Source: JAEUJM01 sp044221555 (GTDB taxonomy: Bacteria; Actinomycetota; Acidimicrobiia; Acidimicrobiales; DATDAH01). From it: DNA of 64,000 nt. Shown here in pieces: positions 32,446 to 41,084 of this stretch. The first letter of the stretch is position 1, and each line of letters opens with the position of its first letter. The position numbers were made by a program, and so were the translations under genes. The notes under the pieces are model-generated. The model was not told the DNA's origin. It ran no database searches and saw only the letters and a program-made list of their open reading frames with translations. The DNA lies in NCBI GenBank assembly GCA_044221555.1, contig JBGAOY010000006.1, positions 1 to 64,000 of the forward strand. Direction: 5' to 3'.

Positions 32446-33435
32446 TCAGGTGGGGGCGAAGCAGGTGCGGAGGAAGCCCACGAGCGGTGGGGTCATCACG
32501 GTGTCGCCGGGGGCGCCGATGCGCGAGCTGACCTGGCCGTGGGTGAGCGAGCGGGCGTCGACCGCGACGGTGTCGCCGCCGGCCTCGCGGGTGGCCCGCA
32601 GGTAGTCGAGCTCGACCCGCTGGCGACGCGGGGTCCCGCGGTGGACCGACAGGGTGTCGGGCGGGGGTGCTGCTTCGCCCGATCGGAGCAGCAGCGTGGC
32701 CGACGTGTCGGTGAGGTAGCCGGGGTGGTTGCCGAGGGCATCCCGCCACTGGCGACCCTCCACCGCCGAGGCGCGGGGCTTGTCGAAGCCGGCCGTGTCG
32801 AACGGCGCGAGGCAGTCGATCAGGTCGGCCGATGCTCCCTGGTCGGCGAGGTAGGTCGGCTCGGCAGCCACGTTGGCCACGATGTCGGCGCCGGCCGAGT
32901 GCCCGAGCAGGGCGAGCCGCCCCGCGTCGCCGCCGTACCCGGCGATATTGCCCTCGACCCAGGCGAGGGCGGCAGCGACGTCCTCGTAGTGGTCGGGATA
33001 GTGGGCCGACGACGGGTCGCCGGCGCGGGTCAGGCGGTAGTTGACGCTGACCAGAATCCAGCCGCGTCGGTTGAACAGCGCCACCTTGTCCCGCATGCCG
33101 TTCGCCTTGTCCCCGTGGTGGTAGCCGCCACCGTGCACCCACACGACGACGGGGGCGTCGCAGGCGTCGGCCGGGGCGTGGACGTCCAGGCTGGTGGCGT
33201 TTCGGGGCACATCCGCGATGCGGCGGTAGGCCACCGTCGTGGGCCGCCCGGGCTCGGCGCAGCCCTCGGCCGCCAGGATCGACCCGGTGTCGGCGGGCGT
33301 CGTCGAGACCGCAGGCGTCGACGAGGCCGAGCCCGCGGAGGTGGTCGACGCCGCCGTGCCGGCGGAGGTGCAGGCCACGGCGAGGACCAGGACCCCGGTG
33401 GTCAGCAAGACAGGTGCTCGTCGCATGGCCCGCAT
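32446..33435 (-). CDS. Secreted esterase/lipase lipoprotein (BD-FAE/alpha-beta hydrolase-3 type)
   Basis: The product is about 329 residues from the ATG at 33435 (an ATG at 33426 is also possible). A signal peptide ends in lipobox VLAVAC. A Thr/Ser-rich spacer leads to an alpha/beta-hydrolase with oxyanion motif VVWVHGGGYHHGDK, nucleophile GHSAGADIVAN and a late His in SLTHGQVSSRIG. The Asp of the triad is probably near TLLLRSGEAAPPPDT. It probably hydrolyses small or carbohydrate-bound esters at the cell surface. Much longer readings on this strand run into the RsbW and STAS genes and are not supported. Confidence 0.83.
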   Translation of the reverse strand: MRAMRRAPVLLTTGVLVLAVACTSAGTAASTTSAGSASSTPAVSTTPADTGSILAAEGCAEPGRPTTVAYRRIADVPRNATSLDVHAPADACDAPVVVWVHGGGYHHGDKANGMRDKVALFNRRGWILVSVNYRLTRAGDPSSAHYPDHYEDVAAALAWVEGNIAGYGGDAGRLALLGHSAGADIVANVAAEPTYLADQGASADLIDCLAPFDTAGFDKPRASAVEGRQWRDALGNHPGYLTDTSATLLLRSGEAAPPPDTLSVHRGTPRRQRVELDYLRATREAGGDTVAVDARSLTHGQVSSRIGAPGDTVMTPPLVGFLRTCFAPT

Positions 33436-33587
33436 CGTCGCCCGCCACCTTGAACGGGTTCGCAGAGGCCGTTGAGAATCGTCGAAGAACGCACCGGGGA
33501 GCCGCCCGAACCCGCCCTGCGCCCCTTCCCGCGCACGATGCGCCGCCACCGCTCGACCGATCACGGGCCAGAACGGGCGGTGGGGGC

Positions 33588-34022
33588 TCAGCGGGGCCGG
33601 GTGGAGTAAACGACCAGCCGCACGGCGGTACCGCCGGGCGAGACCCGGAACTCGGTCTCGTCGGCCACCGAGCGCATCAGCGTGATGCCGAGGCCGCTCT
33701 CGTGATCCAGGCGGGCCGGGTCGGTCACCGAGGGCAACTCGCTGAGGTCGGCCAGGTCGAACCCGCCGCCCTGGTCCTCCACCTCGACCTCCACGCGGTC
33801 CTCGGCCAGGTCGCAGCGCAGCAGGATGCGCTTGTCGACGTCGCCGGCAGAGGCGTGGGCCTCGATGGCGTTGGTGCACGCCTCGGACACCACGAGGCGC
33901 AGGTCGTTGATGCGCTCGTCCGGGAAGGTCGGCTCGATCGACGCCGCGGTGGTGACCACCATGCGCGCCACCTCGAGGAAGTCGGCCCGGGCCGGGATCT
34001 CGAGCTCGACGATCTGACCCAT
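33588..34022 (-). CDS. RsbW-like anti-sigma factor / serine kinase
   Basis: The product has 144 residues of the GHKL ATPase fold used by RsbW/SpoIIAB. INDLRLVVSEACTNAIEAH is the N-box, VEVEDQGGGFDLADL the G1 box, and ESGLGITLMRSVADETEF the G2 region. It would bind a sigma factor and phosphorylate the partner STAS protein. Its start lies 2 bp after the stop of the STAS gene, so the two are co-expressed as a partner-switching pair. No sigma gene is directly adjacent; the nearest sigma factors are at 27.5 and 58.1 kb. Confidence 0.88.
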   Translation of the reverse strand: MGQIVELEIPARADFLEVARMVVTTAASIEPTFPDERINDLRLVVSEACTNAIEAHASAGDVDKRILLRCDLAEDRVEVEVEDQGGGFDLADLSELPSVTDPARLDHESGLGITLMRSVADETEFRVSPGGTAVRLVVYSTRPR

Positions 34023-34024
34023 GG

Positions 34025-34465
34025 CTACTCGCCGCCGTCCGTGGCCGCGGTGCGCTCACCGCGCTCGCCGCCGTCCGTGGCGGCGGCGTACTCACCGCGC
34101 TCGCCGCCGTCCGTGGCGGCGGCGTGCTCACCGTCGGCCAGCGCGTCGGCCAGGCTGGGACGGAGGTCGAACACGCGGTCGAGTCCGGTGACGGTGAACA
34201 GGTCGACGATGCGCGGGGTGCTGCACACGACCCGCAACTCGCCCCCCACCGCACCCACCCGGCGCAGCACCCCGATGAGCACCCCCAGGCCCGTGGAGTC
34301 GAGGAAGTCGACGGCCTCGAGGTCGAGCACCACGCGGTGGTGACCCGCGCTCACCAGGGCGATGGTCTCCTTGCGCAACCGGGGTGCGGTGGCCACGTCG
34401 ACCTCGCCCGCGACCGCCACCACGGACCAGGCGCCCACCGGCGCGACATTCACCTCGAACTGCAC
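34025..34465 (-). CDS. STAS-domain anti-sigma factor antagonist with C-terminal repeat tail
   Basis: The product has 146 residues from the GTG at 34465, chosen because GAGGAG lies 6 bases upstream; longer in-frame starts lack this. The STAS domain spans residues 1 to about 108 and has the phosphorylatable serine motif DFLDSTGLGVLIG. The C-terminus consists of three 12-residue repeats (GEHAAATDGGER, GEYAAATDGGER, GERTAATDGGE) encoded by an exact 36-bp tandem array at 34028-34135. This tail is not part of the usual family and ends directly at the RsbW gene start. Confidence 0.86.
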   Translation of the reverse strand: MQFEVNVAPVGAWSVVAVAGEVDVATAPRLRKETIALVSAGHHRVVLDLEAVDFLDSTGLGVLIGVLRRVGAVGGELRVVCSTPRIVDLFTVTGLDRVFDLRPSLADALADGEHAAATDGGERGEYAAATDGGERGERTAATDGGE

Positions 34466-34664
34466 GTGAGTCTCCTCGGCGCCCGTCGGCTCTGTGACCC
34501 CGACCATGGCAATCGGGTTACATCCTCGTGTCACCGTCACTGCCACGGTATCGGCCACACCCCTCCGTGTTCTGGACCCGGGAGCCACCGTGGCGCCCGA
34601 ATCCGGCGGGAATCACACGACACCTCTGTAATTACGCCGGCGGGATCCGTAGCATGGCGCGGGC

Positions 34665-37181
34665 ATGGCGCTGCTCGCTCCCGCTCCCCTGCCCTCGCTC
34701 GACGAGGTGCTGGCCGGCCTGGGTGGCGCGCCCTCGGGGCCGGGCGGAGAGCGGCTCGTGCACCTCGAGCGCCTGGCGCCGCGGCAGGCCCGCACCGCGG
34801 CGTTGGCCCGCCCGCTGCCCCCTGAGGTGCGCGATCGGCTGGGCGTCGACGCCTTCTGGTCGCACCAGGCCGAGGCCATCGACCTGGCCCGTTCGGGGCG
34901 CTCGGTGGCCGTCGCCACCGGCACGGCCTCGGGCAAGTCGCTCTGCTACCAGGCGCCCATCGCCGAATCGGCCGCCCGCCCGGTGCGCTCGGGCACCTCG
35001 CTGCTCATCTTCCCCACCAAGGCCCTCGCCCAGGACCAGCTCCGCAGCCTCACCGACCTCGAGGTGCCCGGCCTGGTGGCCGGCACCTACGACGGCGACT
35101 GCTCACCCGAGGAGCGCACCTGGGTGCGGGCCAAGGCCAACGTGGTGCTCACCAACCCCGAGATGCTGCACAGCGGGATCCTCCCCCACCACGGCAAGTG
35201 GGACACCTTCCTCCTGCGCCTCGACTACGTGGTGATCGACGAGCTGCACGTGCTGCGCGGCATCTTCGGCACCCACGTGGCCCATCTGCTGCGCCGCCTG
35301 CGGCGCCTGTGCGCCCACTACGGCTCGCACCCCACCTTCATCTTCTCGTCGGCCACCATCGGCCGGCCCGGCCGACTGGCGTCGCAGCTGTGCGGGCTCG
35401 ACGTGGCCGAGGTGACCGACGACGGCTCGCCCCGCGGCGAGCGGCTGTTCGCCCTGTGGAACCCGCCGCTCGACGACCGCTACGACCACGATGTGCCCCG
35501 GCTCACCCCGGTGGACGGCCCCGCACCGGCCCCGCCCCCCGGGGACGTGGACAGTGTCGGGGACGGGGACAGTGTCGGGGACGGGGACGGGGACGGGGAC
35601 GGGGACGGCGGCCGGGTCGGCGAGGCCGACCTGGCCGATCACCGCGACGACATCGCGGTCGACGAGGTGCCCGCCGACGGCCCGCGCGTGTCGTCCAACC
35701 GCGAGACCGCCGCCATCGTCGCCGAGCTGATCGCACAGGGCCGGCGCACCATCGCCTTCTGCCGCAGCCGCAAGGGCACCGAGATCGTGGCCGCCGACAT
35801 CCGCCGCCGGCTCCCCGCACCCCTGGCCGAGGCGGTGTCGGCCTACCGGGGCGGCTACCTCACCGTCGAGCGGCGGGCCATCGAGGACGAGCTGTTCTCG
35901 GGCCGCCTGCAGGGGGTGGTGGCCACGACCGCGCTGGAGCTCGGGGTCGACATCGGCGGACTCGACGCCTGCGTGCTCAACGGGTTCCCCGGCACCATCG
36001 CCTCGCTCTGGCAGCAGGCCGGGCGGGCCGGGCGCGAGGCGCAGCAGTCGCTGGCGGTGCTGGTGGCCGGTCAGGACCAGCTCGACCAGTGGCTGATGGC
36101 GCACCCCACCGAGGTGTTCACCCGCCCGCCCGAGCCCGCGGTGATCAACCCCACCAACCCGTTCGTGCTGGGCCCGCACCTGGCCTGCGCCGCCTTCGAG
36201 CTCCCGCTCAGCTGGGCCGACGAGGCCTACTGGCCCGCCGACGTGCTGGCCGAGGGCGTCCGCAGCCTGGTGGTGGACGACCGGCTCAAGATCCGCACCC
36301 GCGGCTACGGCACACGCGCCGAGCCCCGCGCGGTGTGGTCGGCACGGGGCTGGCCGAGCCATGGGGTGGGCCTCCGCGGCGGCTCGGCCCGCGAGGTGCG
36401 CATCGCGCTGGCCAACGGCGACCTGGTGGGCACCGTCGACGAGAGCCGGGCCATGCGCCTGGTCCATCCCGGTGCCACCTACCTGCACCAGGGCCGGTCG
36501 TACCGGGTGGACGACCTCGACCTGGACGACGGCGTGGCTCTGGTGTCGCCGTCCGACGGAAGCGACTACACGCAGGCCAGGTCCGACACCGACGTGCGCA
36601 TCCTGGCCACCGACGCCCGCCGGTCGCTCGGGGCCACCGCCCTGCACCTCGGCACCATCGAGGTTCGCAGCCAGGTCACGGGCTACCAGCGTCGCGACCG
36701 CTTCACGGGCGAGCTGCTGGCCCGCGAGCAGCTCGACCTCCCGCCCACCTACCTCGTCACCCGTGGGTTCTGGTACACGGTGCCCCACCACCTGCTCGAC
36801 CAGGCCGCCATCCCGCCGGCCTCGGCTCCGGGCGCGCTGCACGCGGCCGAGCACGCCGCCATCGGCATGCTGCCCCTGTTCACCATCTGCGACCGCTGGG
36901 ACGTGGGCGGCGTGTCCACGCTGCTGCAGGCCGACACCGGGCTGCCCACCGTCGTCATCTACGACGGCTACGCCGGCGGCGCGGGGATCGCCGAGCTGGG
37001 CTACGAGGTGGCCGACCGGCACCTGGCCGCCACCCTCGAGGCGGTCGAGGCCTGCGGGTGCGACGACGGTTGCCCCTCGTGCGTGCAGTCGCCCAAGTGC
37101 GGCAACTTCAACGAGCCCCTCGACAAGGCCGGTGCCGCCCGCCTCCTGCGGGCCGTCCTCGACTCCCCGCCCCACCACTGA
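34665..37181 (+). CDS. MrfA/YprA-type DEVH helicase with DUF1998 zinc domain
   Basis: The product has 838 residues. Superfamily 2 helicase motifs are seen: Q-like FWSHQAEAIDLAR, Walker A TGTASGKSL, DELH box VVIDELHVLRG, SAT in FIFSSATI, and motif VI QQAGRAGR. The C-terminal DUF1998 part ends with four cysteines (CGCDDGCPSCVQSPKCG), the zinc site of MrfA. MrfA acts in mitomycin-lesion repair in Bacillus, and a DNA repair role here follows from the family. A GGGGAC microsatellite (35548-35608) inserts a DG-rich low-complexity loop between the two RecA lobes. Confidence 0.92.
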   Translation: MALLAPAPLPSLDEVLAGLGGAPSGPGGERLVHLERLAPRQARTAALARPLPPEVRDRLGVDAFWSHQAEAIDLARSGRSVAVATGTASGKSLCYQAPIAESAARPVRSGTSLLIFPTKALAQDQLRSLTDLEVPGLVAGTYDGDCSPEERTWVRAKANVVLTNPEMLHSGILPHHGKWDTFLLRLDYVVIDELHVLRGIFGTHVAHLLRRLRRLCAHYGSHPTFIFSSATIGRPGRLASQLCGLDVAEVTDDGSPRGERLFALWNPPLDDRYDHDVPRLTPVDGPAPAPPPGDVDSVGDGDSVGDGDGDGDGDGGRVGEADLADHRDDIAVDEVPADGPRVSSNRETAAIVAELIAQGRRTIAFCRSRKGTEIVAADIRRRLPAPLAEAVSAYRGGYLTVERRAIEDELFSGRLQGVVATTALELGVDIGGLDACVLNGFPGTIASLWQQAGRAGREAQQSLAVLVAGQDQLDQWLMAHPTEVFTRPPEPAVINPTNPFVLGPHLACAAFELPLSWADEAYWPADVLAEGVRSLVVDDRLKIRTRGYGTRAEPRAVWSARGWPSHGVGLRGGSAREVRIALANGDLVGTVDESRAMRLVHPGATYLHQGRSYRVDDLDLDDGVALVSPSDGSDYTQARSDTDVRILATDARRSLGATALHLGTIEVRSQVTGYQRRDRFTGELLAREQLDLPPTYLVTRGFWYTVPHHLLDQAAIPPASAPGALHAAEHAAIGMLPLFTICDRWDVGGVSTLLQADTGLPTVVIYDGYAGGAGIAELGYEVADRHLAATLEAVEACGCDDGCPSCVQSPKCGNFNEPLDKAGAARLLRAVLDSPPHH

Positions 37182-37412
37182 CCGGGCGCCCGGCTGGGGT
37201 TTCGGCCGGGCCGAGTTCCGGCCGGGTGCAGGCGCCGACCAAGGCCAGGTACCGACCAGGCAGGCGCCGACCAGGGCGGGTCGTCGACCGGGCGGGTCGC
37301 CGTGAGCGGCGCCCGATTCATGGCCCGGCGCCAACGAGACAGGTGCCGATTCCGGCCTGACCGCTCACGCCCGTAGTCTCTTGCCCGGTCAGCGAGGAAG
37401 AGTGGAGTGGTG

Positions 37413-38264
37413 ATGCGCACGCGAGGACGGATCGGGCGATGGGTTGCGGTGCTGGCCTGCGCCTCGGCCGTGGTCGTCGGCTGCGGAGGCGGCAGCGGCG
37501 ACGGGGACGGGGACGAGCAGGCCGGGGCCGACACCACCACGTCCACCGTCCCGAGCGACGTGCGCATCCTCGAGTCGAGTGCCGACGGCCTGCAGGCGCC
37601 GGGCCTCGACGCCCTGGTGCAGGGCACCTACGTGCTGCCGGGCCTGCGGGTGTCGGTGGCCACACCCGGGCCGACCGATCCCGCCGCTCCGCCGGCGGAC
37701 GCGGGCGCTGTCGGGCCCTCGACGTTCGGCGCAACCGCAAGTGGCTTCCCGGGCGTGACGGTCCCGGCCGATGCCGCGGTCACGGTCACCTCGACGGTGG
37801 CGGGCCAGGTGGACGGGGTGCCCGGCGACTACGACCTGGTGGTCGTCGGCGTGAACGACGGTCCGCTGCTCGGACCGCTCGCCGGGTTCGACGCCGACAT
37901 CGCCGCCGCGCAGGCCGCCGTCGCGGCAGGGCTGCCCGCGCTGGTGGTGGCCGCCGGCCTCGACGAGGTGCCCCCCGACTACCAGGCCGCGGTGAGCCAG
38001 GTCGCCACCTGGTTGGACGAGCACCGCGACGCGCTGCTGTCCGGCGACGAGCCGGCCCAGGTGACCGTGTTGAACGTGCCCTCGTGCGGGTTCGCCCAGG
38101 TGCGGGGCGTGGTGGAGGTGCCGGCGGCCACCGACGAGGGCGGCCGCGACCTCAACGCGGTGGACTGCACGTCGACCGCCGAGGCACCCGCGGACGACAT
38201 CGCCGCGTTCACCACCGGCTACGCCACCCGCACGGTGCTCGCCGCCCCACCCGCCGGCGGCTGA
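37413..38264 (+). CDS. Lipoprotein with SurE-like fold
   Basis: The product is about 283 residues from the ATG at 37413. A signal peptide ends in VVVGC (lipobox), followed by a Gly/Asp-rich spacer. The core has YDLVVVGVNDGPLLGPL, then AAAQAAVAAGLPALVVAAG and VTVLNVPSCGF. These correspond to the SurE nucleotidase phrases DLVxSGINxGxNLG, AxxGxxxGIPAxAxS and LNVNVP. The N-terminal DD metal motif of true SurE is not evident, so enzymatic activity is doubtful. The spacer 37182-37412 has degenerate GGCGCCGACCAGG repeats only. Confidence 0.7.
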   Translation: MRTRGRIGRWVAVLACASAVVVGCGGGSGDGDGDEQAGADTTTSTVPSDVRILESSADGLQAPGLDALVQGTYVLPGLRVSVATPGPTDPAAPPADAGAVGPSTFGATASGFPGVTVPADAAVTVTSTVAGQVDGVPGDYDLVVVGVNDGPLLGPLAGFDADIAAAQAAVAAGLPALVVAAGLDEVPPDYQAAVSQVATWLDEHRDALLSGDEPAQVTVLNVPSCGFAQVRGVVEVPAATDEGGRDLNAVDCTSTAEAPADDIAAFTTGYATRTVLAAPPAGG

Positions 38265-38558
38265 CCCGGCCGGGCCGAGCCTCGCCCGTGGCCCCGACGG
38301 CGCCGCGGCGGCCCCGGCCCCGTCCGGCGCCACCCGCCTGTCGCCCCCGCCCGTGCCGGCGCGCCAGCCGCCACCAGCGCGCCAGGCGAGGCAGGCGCGC
38401 CACCCCGCCCGTCGCCACCCCGCACGTCGCCACCCCGACCGAGCTCCCGCACACCGCTGGCACCGCGGACGGAGCGCTCAAGGCGGCGTCACCGAGCACC
38501 GATGGACCGGACACCATGGGGTGCGCGCCCGCCCGCCCCGCGAGCGGGAGCAGACGAC

Positions 38559-39143
38559 ATGCGCAGGATCTTCGGAAACGGTCGCTTCGCGATCGTGATC
38601 AGCACGCTGGCCGTGGTGTTCGCCCTGGGCGGCACCGCCTTCGCCGCGGCCACGGTGACGAGCGCCTCGATCGTGGACGACACGATCCAGAGCGCCGACA
38701 TCCGCGACAACGCCATCACCAAGACCGACATCCGCGACGGCACCATCACCGGCAACGACATCAAGTCCGGCACCATCCAGGCCACCGACATCGGCGACGG
38801 TCAGGTCGACTCGCTCAACATCCTCGACGGCACCATCCACACCAACGACTTCGCCGACGGCGAGGTGGCCCCCCGGCTGTTCGCGGTGGTGGCGGCCGAC
38901 GGCTCGCTCGACGCCTCGGCCGGTGTCACCCAGGTGTTCGTGAACTCGACCGGCAACTACGGCATCCAGTTCGCGGGCCGGGTGCTGACCACCTGCGCCA
39001 CGGTGGTCACCCCCTACAACTCGGGCGCCGGCCAGGCCCGCTTCGCGTCGGCCAACGCCAGCGGCGACACCGTCACCGTGCAGATCAAGGACGAGACCAC
39101 CAGCCCGGTCGACTGGGCCTTCAACGTCTCGGTGACCTGCTGA
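38559..39143 (+). CDS. Secreted protein with DIxDGTI-type repeat stalk
   Basis: The product is 194 residues from the ATG at 38559 (GGGAG upstream). The N-terminal hydrophobic segment IVISTLAVVFALGGTAFAA is a signal or anchor. Residues 30 to about 105 have a degenerate 10-residue repeat (DTIQSADIRDNAITKTDIRD, GTITGNDIKSGTIQATDIGD) resembling phage-tail-like or collagen-like stalk repeats found in actinobacterial surface proteins. The C-terminal globular part (about 80 residues) has two Cys (TTCATV and the last residue). It probably forms a trimeric stalk. The gap 38265-38558 holds CGTCGCCACCCCGC repeats and no gene. Confidence 0.72.
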   Translation: MRRIFGNGRFAIVISTLAVVFALGGTAFAAATVTSASIVDDTIQSADIRDNAITKTDIRDGTITGNDIKSGTIQATDIGDGQVDSLNILDGTIHTNDFADGEVAPRLFAVVAADGSLDASAGVTQVFVNSTGNYGIQFAGRVLTTCATVVTPYNSGAGQARFASANASGDTVTVQIKDETTSPVDWAFNVSVTC

Positions 39144-39228
39144 CCCCCTCGGCCGCTGCTCTCCCCGAGCGATGCGGGGCCACATCACCAAGGCGGGCAC
39201 GCCGCCATGGGCGGCCTGGTCCGGCCGT

Positions 39229-39726
39229 TCATTCGACCCGCATGGTGGCGGCTGAGCGCACCACCACGTCACCGATGAGGCGGCCCACCAACGGCACCAC
39301 GGTGCTGCTGCGGTAGGCCACCTCGACCCGCACGCGGCTGCCCGGGTCGCCCCGGCCCGACACCTCGACGTCGAGCCGGGCGGGGGCGAGGTCGGCGGCC
39401 GACGCGGCGGCGTCGCCCGCCGCCCGAGGCTCGGGGTCGACCGCCGCCGCTCGAGCCGCCTCGCGGGCGGCGTGGGTGACGAGCACCTGGTCGCGCACGA
39501 CCAGGCCCACCTGCACCACCGCCAGGAGCAGCACGGCCACGAACGGGAGCAGCAGGGCCACCTCGACCGTCGACTGGCCCCGCTCGGTCCTGACCCGCGG
39601 CGGCGCTGACGCAGTCCGTCGGCGCGGCGCCGCCACGATCGGTGTCGCGGACGGCCCGCCCGGACCGCGGGACCATGCCCGCCTCCGACCCCGCTCATGC
39701 CCGCCCCCAGGGACGGCCCCGCCCAC
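39229..39726 (-). CDS. TadE-like pilus assembly protein
   Basis: The product is about 165 residues. I chose the GTG at 39726, which has GAGG 9 bases upstream and lies just after the stop of the preceding pilin gene; earlier starts would overlap that gene. The TadE signature is at GQSTVEVALLLPFVAVLLLA with VLVTHAAREAARAAAV, a type IV prepilin-like N-terminal helix. Such minor pseudopilins work with Flp pili. It is encoded directly after the DUF4244 pilin-like gene. Confidence 0.8.
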   Translation of the reverse strand: MGGAVPGGGHERGRRRAWSRGPGGPSATPIVAAPRRRTASAPPRVRTERGQSTVEVALLLPFVAVLLLAVVQVGLVVRDQVLVTHAAREAARAAAVDPEPRAAGDAAASAADLAPARLDVEVSGRGDPGSRVRVEVAYRSSTVVPLVGRLIGDVVVRSAATMRVE

Positions 39727-39737
39727 CGACGTGGGCC

Positions 39738-39947
39738 TCACGTGACGTTGGACAGGATGCTGTCGAGCACCGCGTCGAGCAGGCGCCCGATGCGGTTCGT
39801 GTCGGCGGCCCACGCGACGACCAGCAGGGCGATGGCGGCGACACCGAGCAGCACCAGGGCGTACTCGGCGGTGGTCTGGCCGGTCTCGCGGCGATGGCCT
39901 CGGCGGCCGAGGAGCAGCGTGTGGACGCGGACGAAGAGGGTGGTCAC
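39738..39947 (-). CDS. DUF4244/Flp-like small pilin
   Basis: The product is 69 residues from a GTG with GAGGT upstream. A basic leader (LLLGRRGHRRETG) precedes QTTAEYALVLLGVAAIALLV, a type IVb prepilin-like segment with the conserved Glu five residues after the cleavage position (G-QTTAE). It matches the DUF4244 group found beside actinobacterial tad genes. It probably forms the Flp-type filament or a pilin-like subunit. It is first in a two-gene minus-strand set with tadE-like. The tadZABC machinery lies 2.3 kb away. Confidence 0.82.
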   Translation of the reverse strand: MTTLFVRVHTLLLGRRGHRRETGQTTAEYALVLLGVAAIALLVVAWAADTNRIGRLLDAVLDSILSNVT

Positions 39948-40176
39948 GGGGGCACCTCGATGGTGGGGAGCGGTTCGGCGGCGCCGCGAGGCGCGAGCGG
40001 GCCCGGTTCACTCTCGGGCCCGCAGGGCCCGGGTGTCACCCGTGGCGGGTGATACTAACGGAGAACCACAGGAACATCACGAGGGGATGCGAAACCGACT
40101 ACCTCGACCACCTGGGTTCACCGGGAGCGGCGTCGGGAAACCTTGAGGCCCAGGGAACGCTGGCTACGGTCGCGCC

Positions 40177-40995
40177 GTGGCCCCGAGAACGTCGACCGCC
40201 ACCCTGGACAGCGGTCTGACCCTGTCATACGCGGAGCAGGGCGAGCCTGCGCAGCACGCAGTGGTGTTCCTGCCAGGACCGACTGACTCGTGGCGGTCGT
40301 ACGAGCCCGTGCTCGCACGCCTGCCATCGTCGATTCGGGCGGTCGCCGTGTCCCAACGCGGCCACGGCGACTCCGACAAACCGATGACCGGTTACGGCGT
40401 GCAGGACTTCGCCGCCGATGTGGTCCCCTTCCTCGACGCGCTGGGCATCGACAGGGCGGTCTTGGCCGGACACTCCGGCTCGTGCCTCGTCGTCCGCCGC
40501 GTGGCCATCGACCATCCCGAACGCGTGGCCGGGCTCGTACTCGAGGCATCGCCGACGACGCTTCACGGCGATGCACGACTCGAAGGGCTCGTCCAAACCG
40601 TCGTGTCCGATCTGAAGGACCCGATCAGCACGGACTTCGCCCACTCATTTGTCGTCGACACCTCCTCGGAGGCGCTCGACCCGGCGGTCCTCGAGGAGCT
40701 CGTTCACGAACTGCTCAAGGTGCCGGCTCGCGTGTGGAGGGAAGCGTTCGCCCGTCTCCTGCAGTACGACGACACCCCCGAGCTGCGACACGTCGCCGCA
40801 CCGGCCCTGTTGATCTGGGGCGACGCCGATGTACTCGTGGGTCACGACATGCAGGTGACACTCGCCGAGCGCATCCCCGACACGACGTCGATCGTGTACC
40901 CGGGCGTCGGACACACCCCGCGGTGGGAGGACCCGTCACGGTTCGCCGCCGATGTTGCAGCGTTCGTCGAACTCTGGCTCCCTCGGGCTGGTTGA
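40177..40995 (+). CDS. Alpha/beta hydrolase
   Basis: The product has 272 residues from a GTG, with no signal peptide. It has a classical alpha/beta-hydrolase layout: AVVFLPGPTDSWRSY (oxyanion region), SQRGHGDSDKP, nucleophile AGHSGSCLVV, acid WGDADVLVG and base GVGHTPRWEDP. The nucleophile elbow is G-H-S-G-S rather than the usual G-x-S-x-G. The triad Ser-Asp-His is complete. Related enzymes include epoxide hydrolases, haloalkane dehalogenases and esterases; the substrate cannot be assigned. It separates the two tad blocks. Confidence 0.85.
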   Translation: MAPRTSTATLDSGLTLSYAEQGEPAQHAVVFLPGPTDSWRSYEPVLARLPSSIRAVAVSQRGHGDSDKPMTGYGVQDFAADVVPFLDALGIDRAVLAGHSGSCLVVRRVAIDHPERVAGLVLEASPTTLHGDARLEGLVQTVVSDLKDPISTDFAHSFVVDTSSEALDPAVLEELVHELLKVPARVWREAFARLLQYDDTPELRHVAAPALLIWGDADVLVGHDMQVTLAERIPDTTSIVYPGVGHTPRWEDPSRFAADVAAFVELWLPRAG

Positions 40996-41084
40996 GACAG
41001 GGTTTGCCGACAGGATCTCGCCCACGCGACGACCAGCCAACGATGCATGAGCGTCTGGCGGCGTCGGAGGGTCGACGGTGCGGT

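Noticed and set aside
33436..34254. 600-residue version of the esterase lipoprotein
   Set aside because: The extension runs antiparallel in frame through the RsbW and STAS genes. The lipoprotein signal peptide marks the start at 33435.
35103..37334. 743-residue minus-strand open frame
   Set aside because: It is a shadow of the MrfA-type helicase gene, whose motifs are all on the plus strand.
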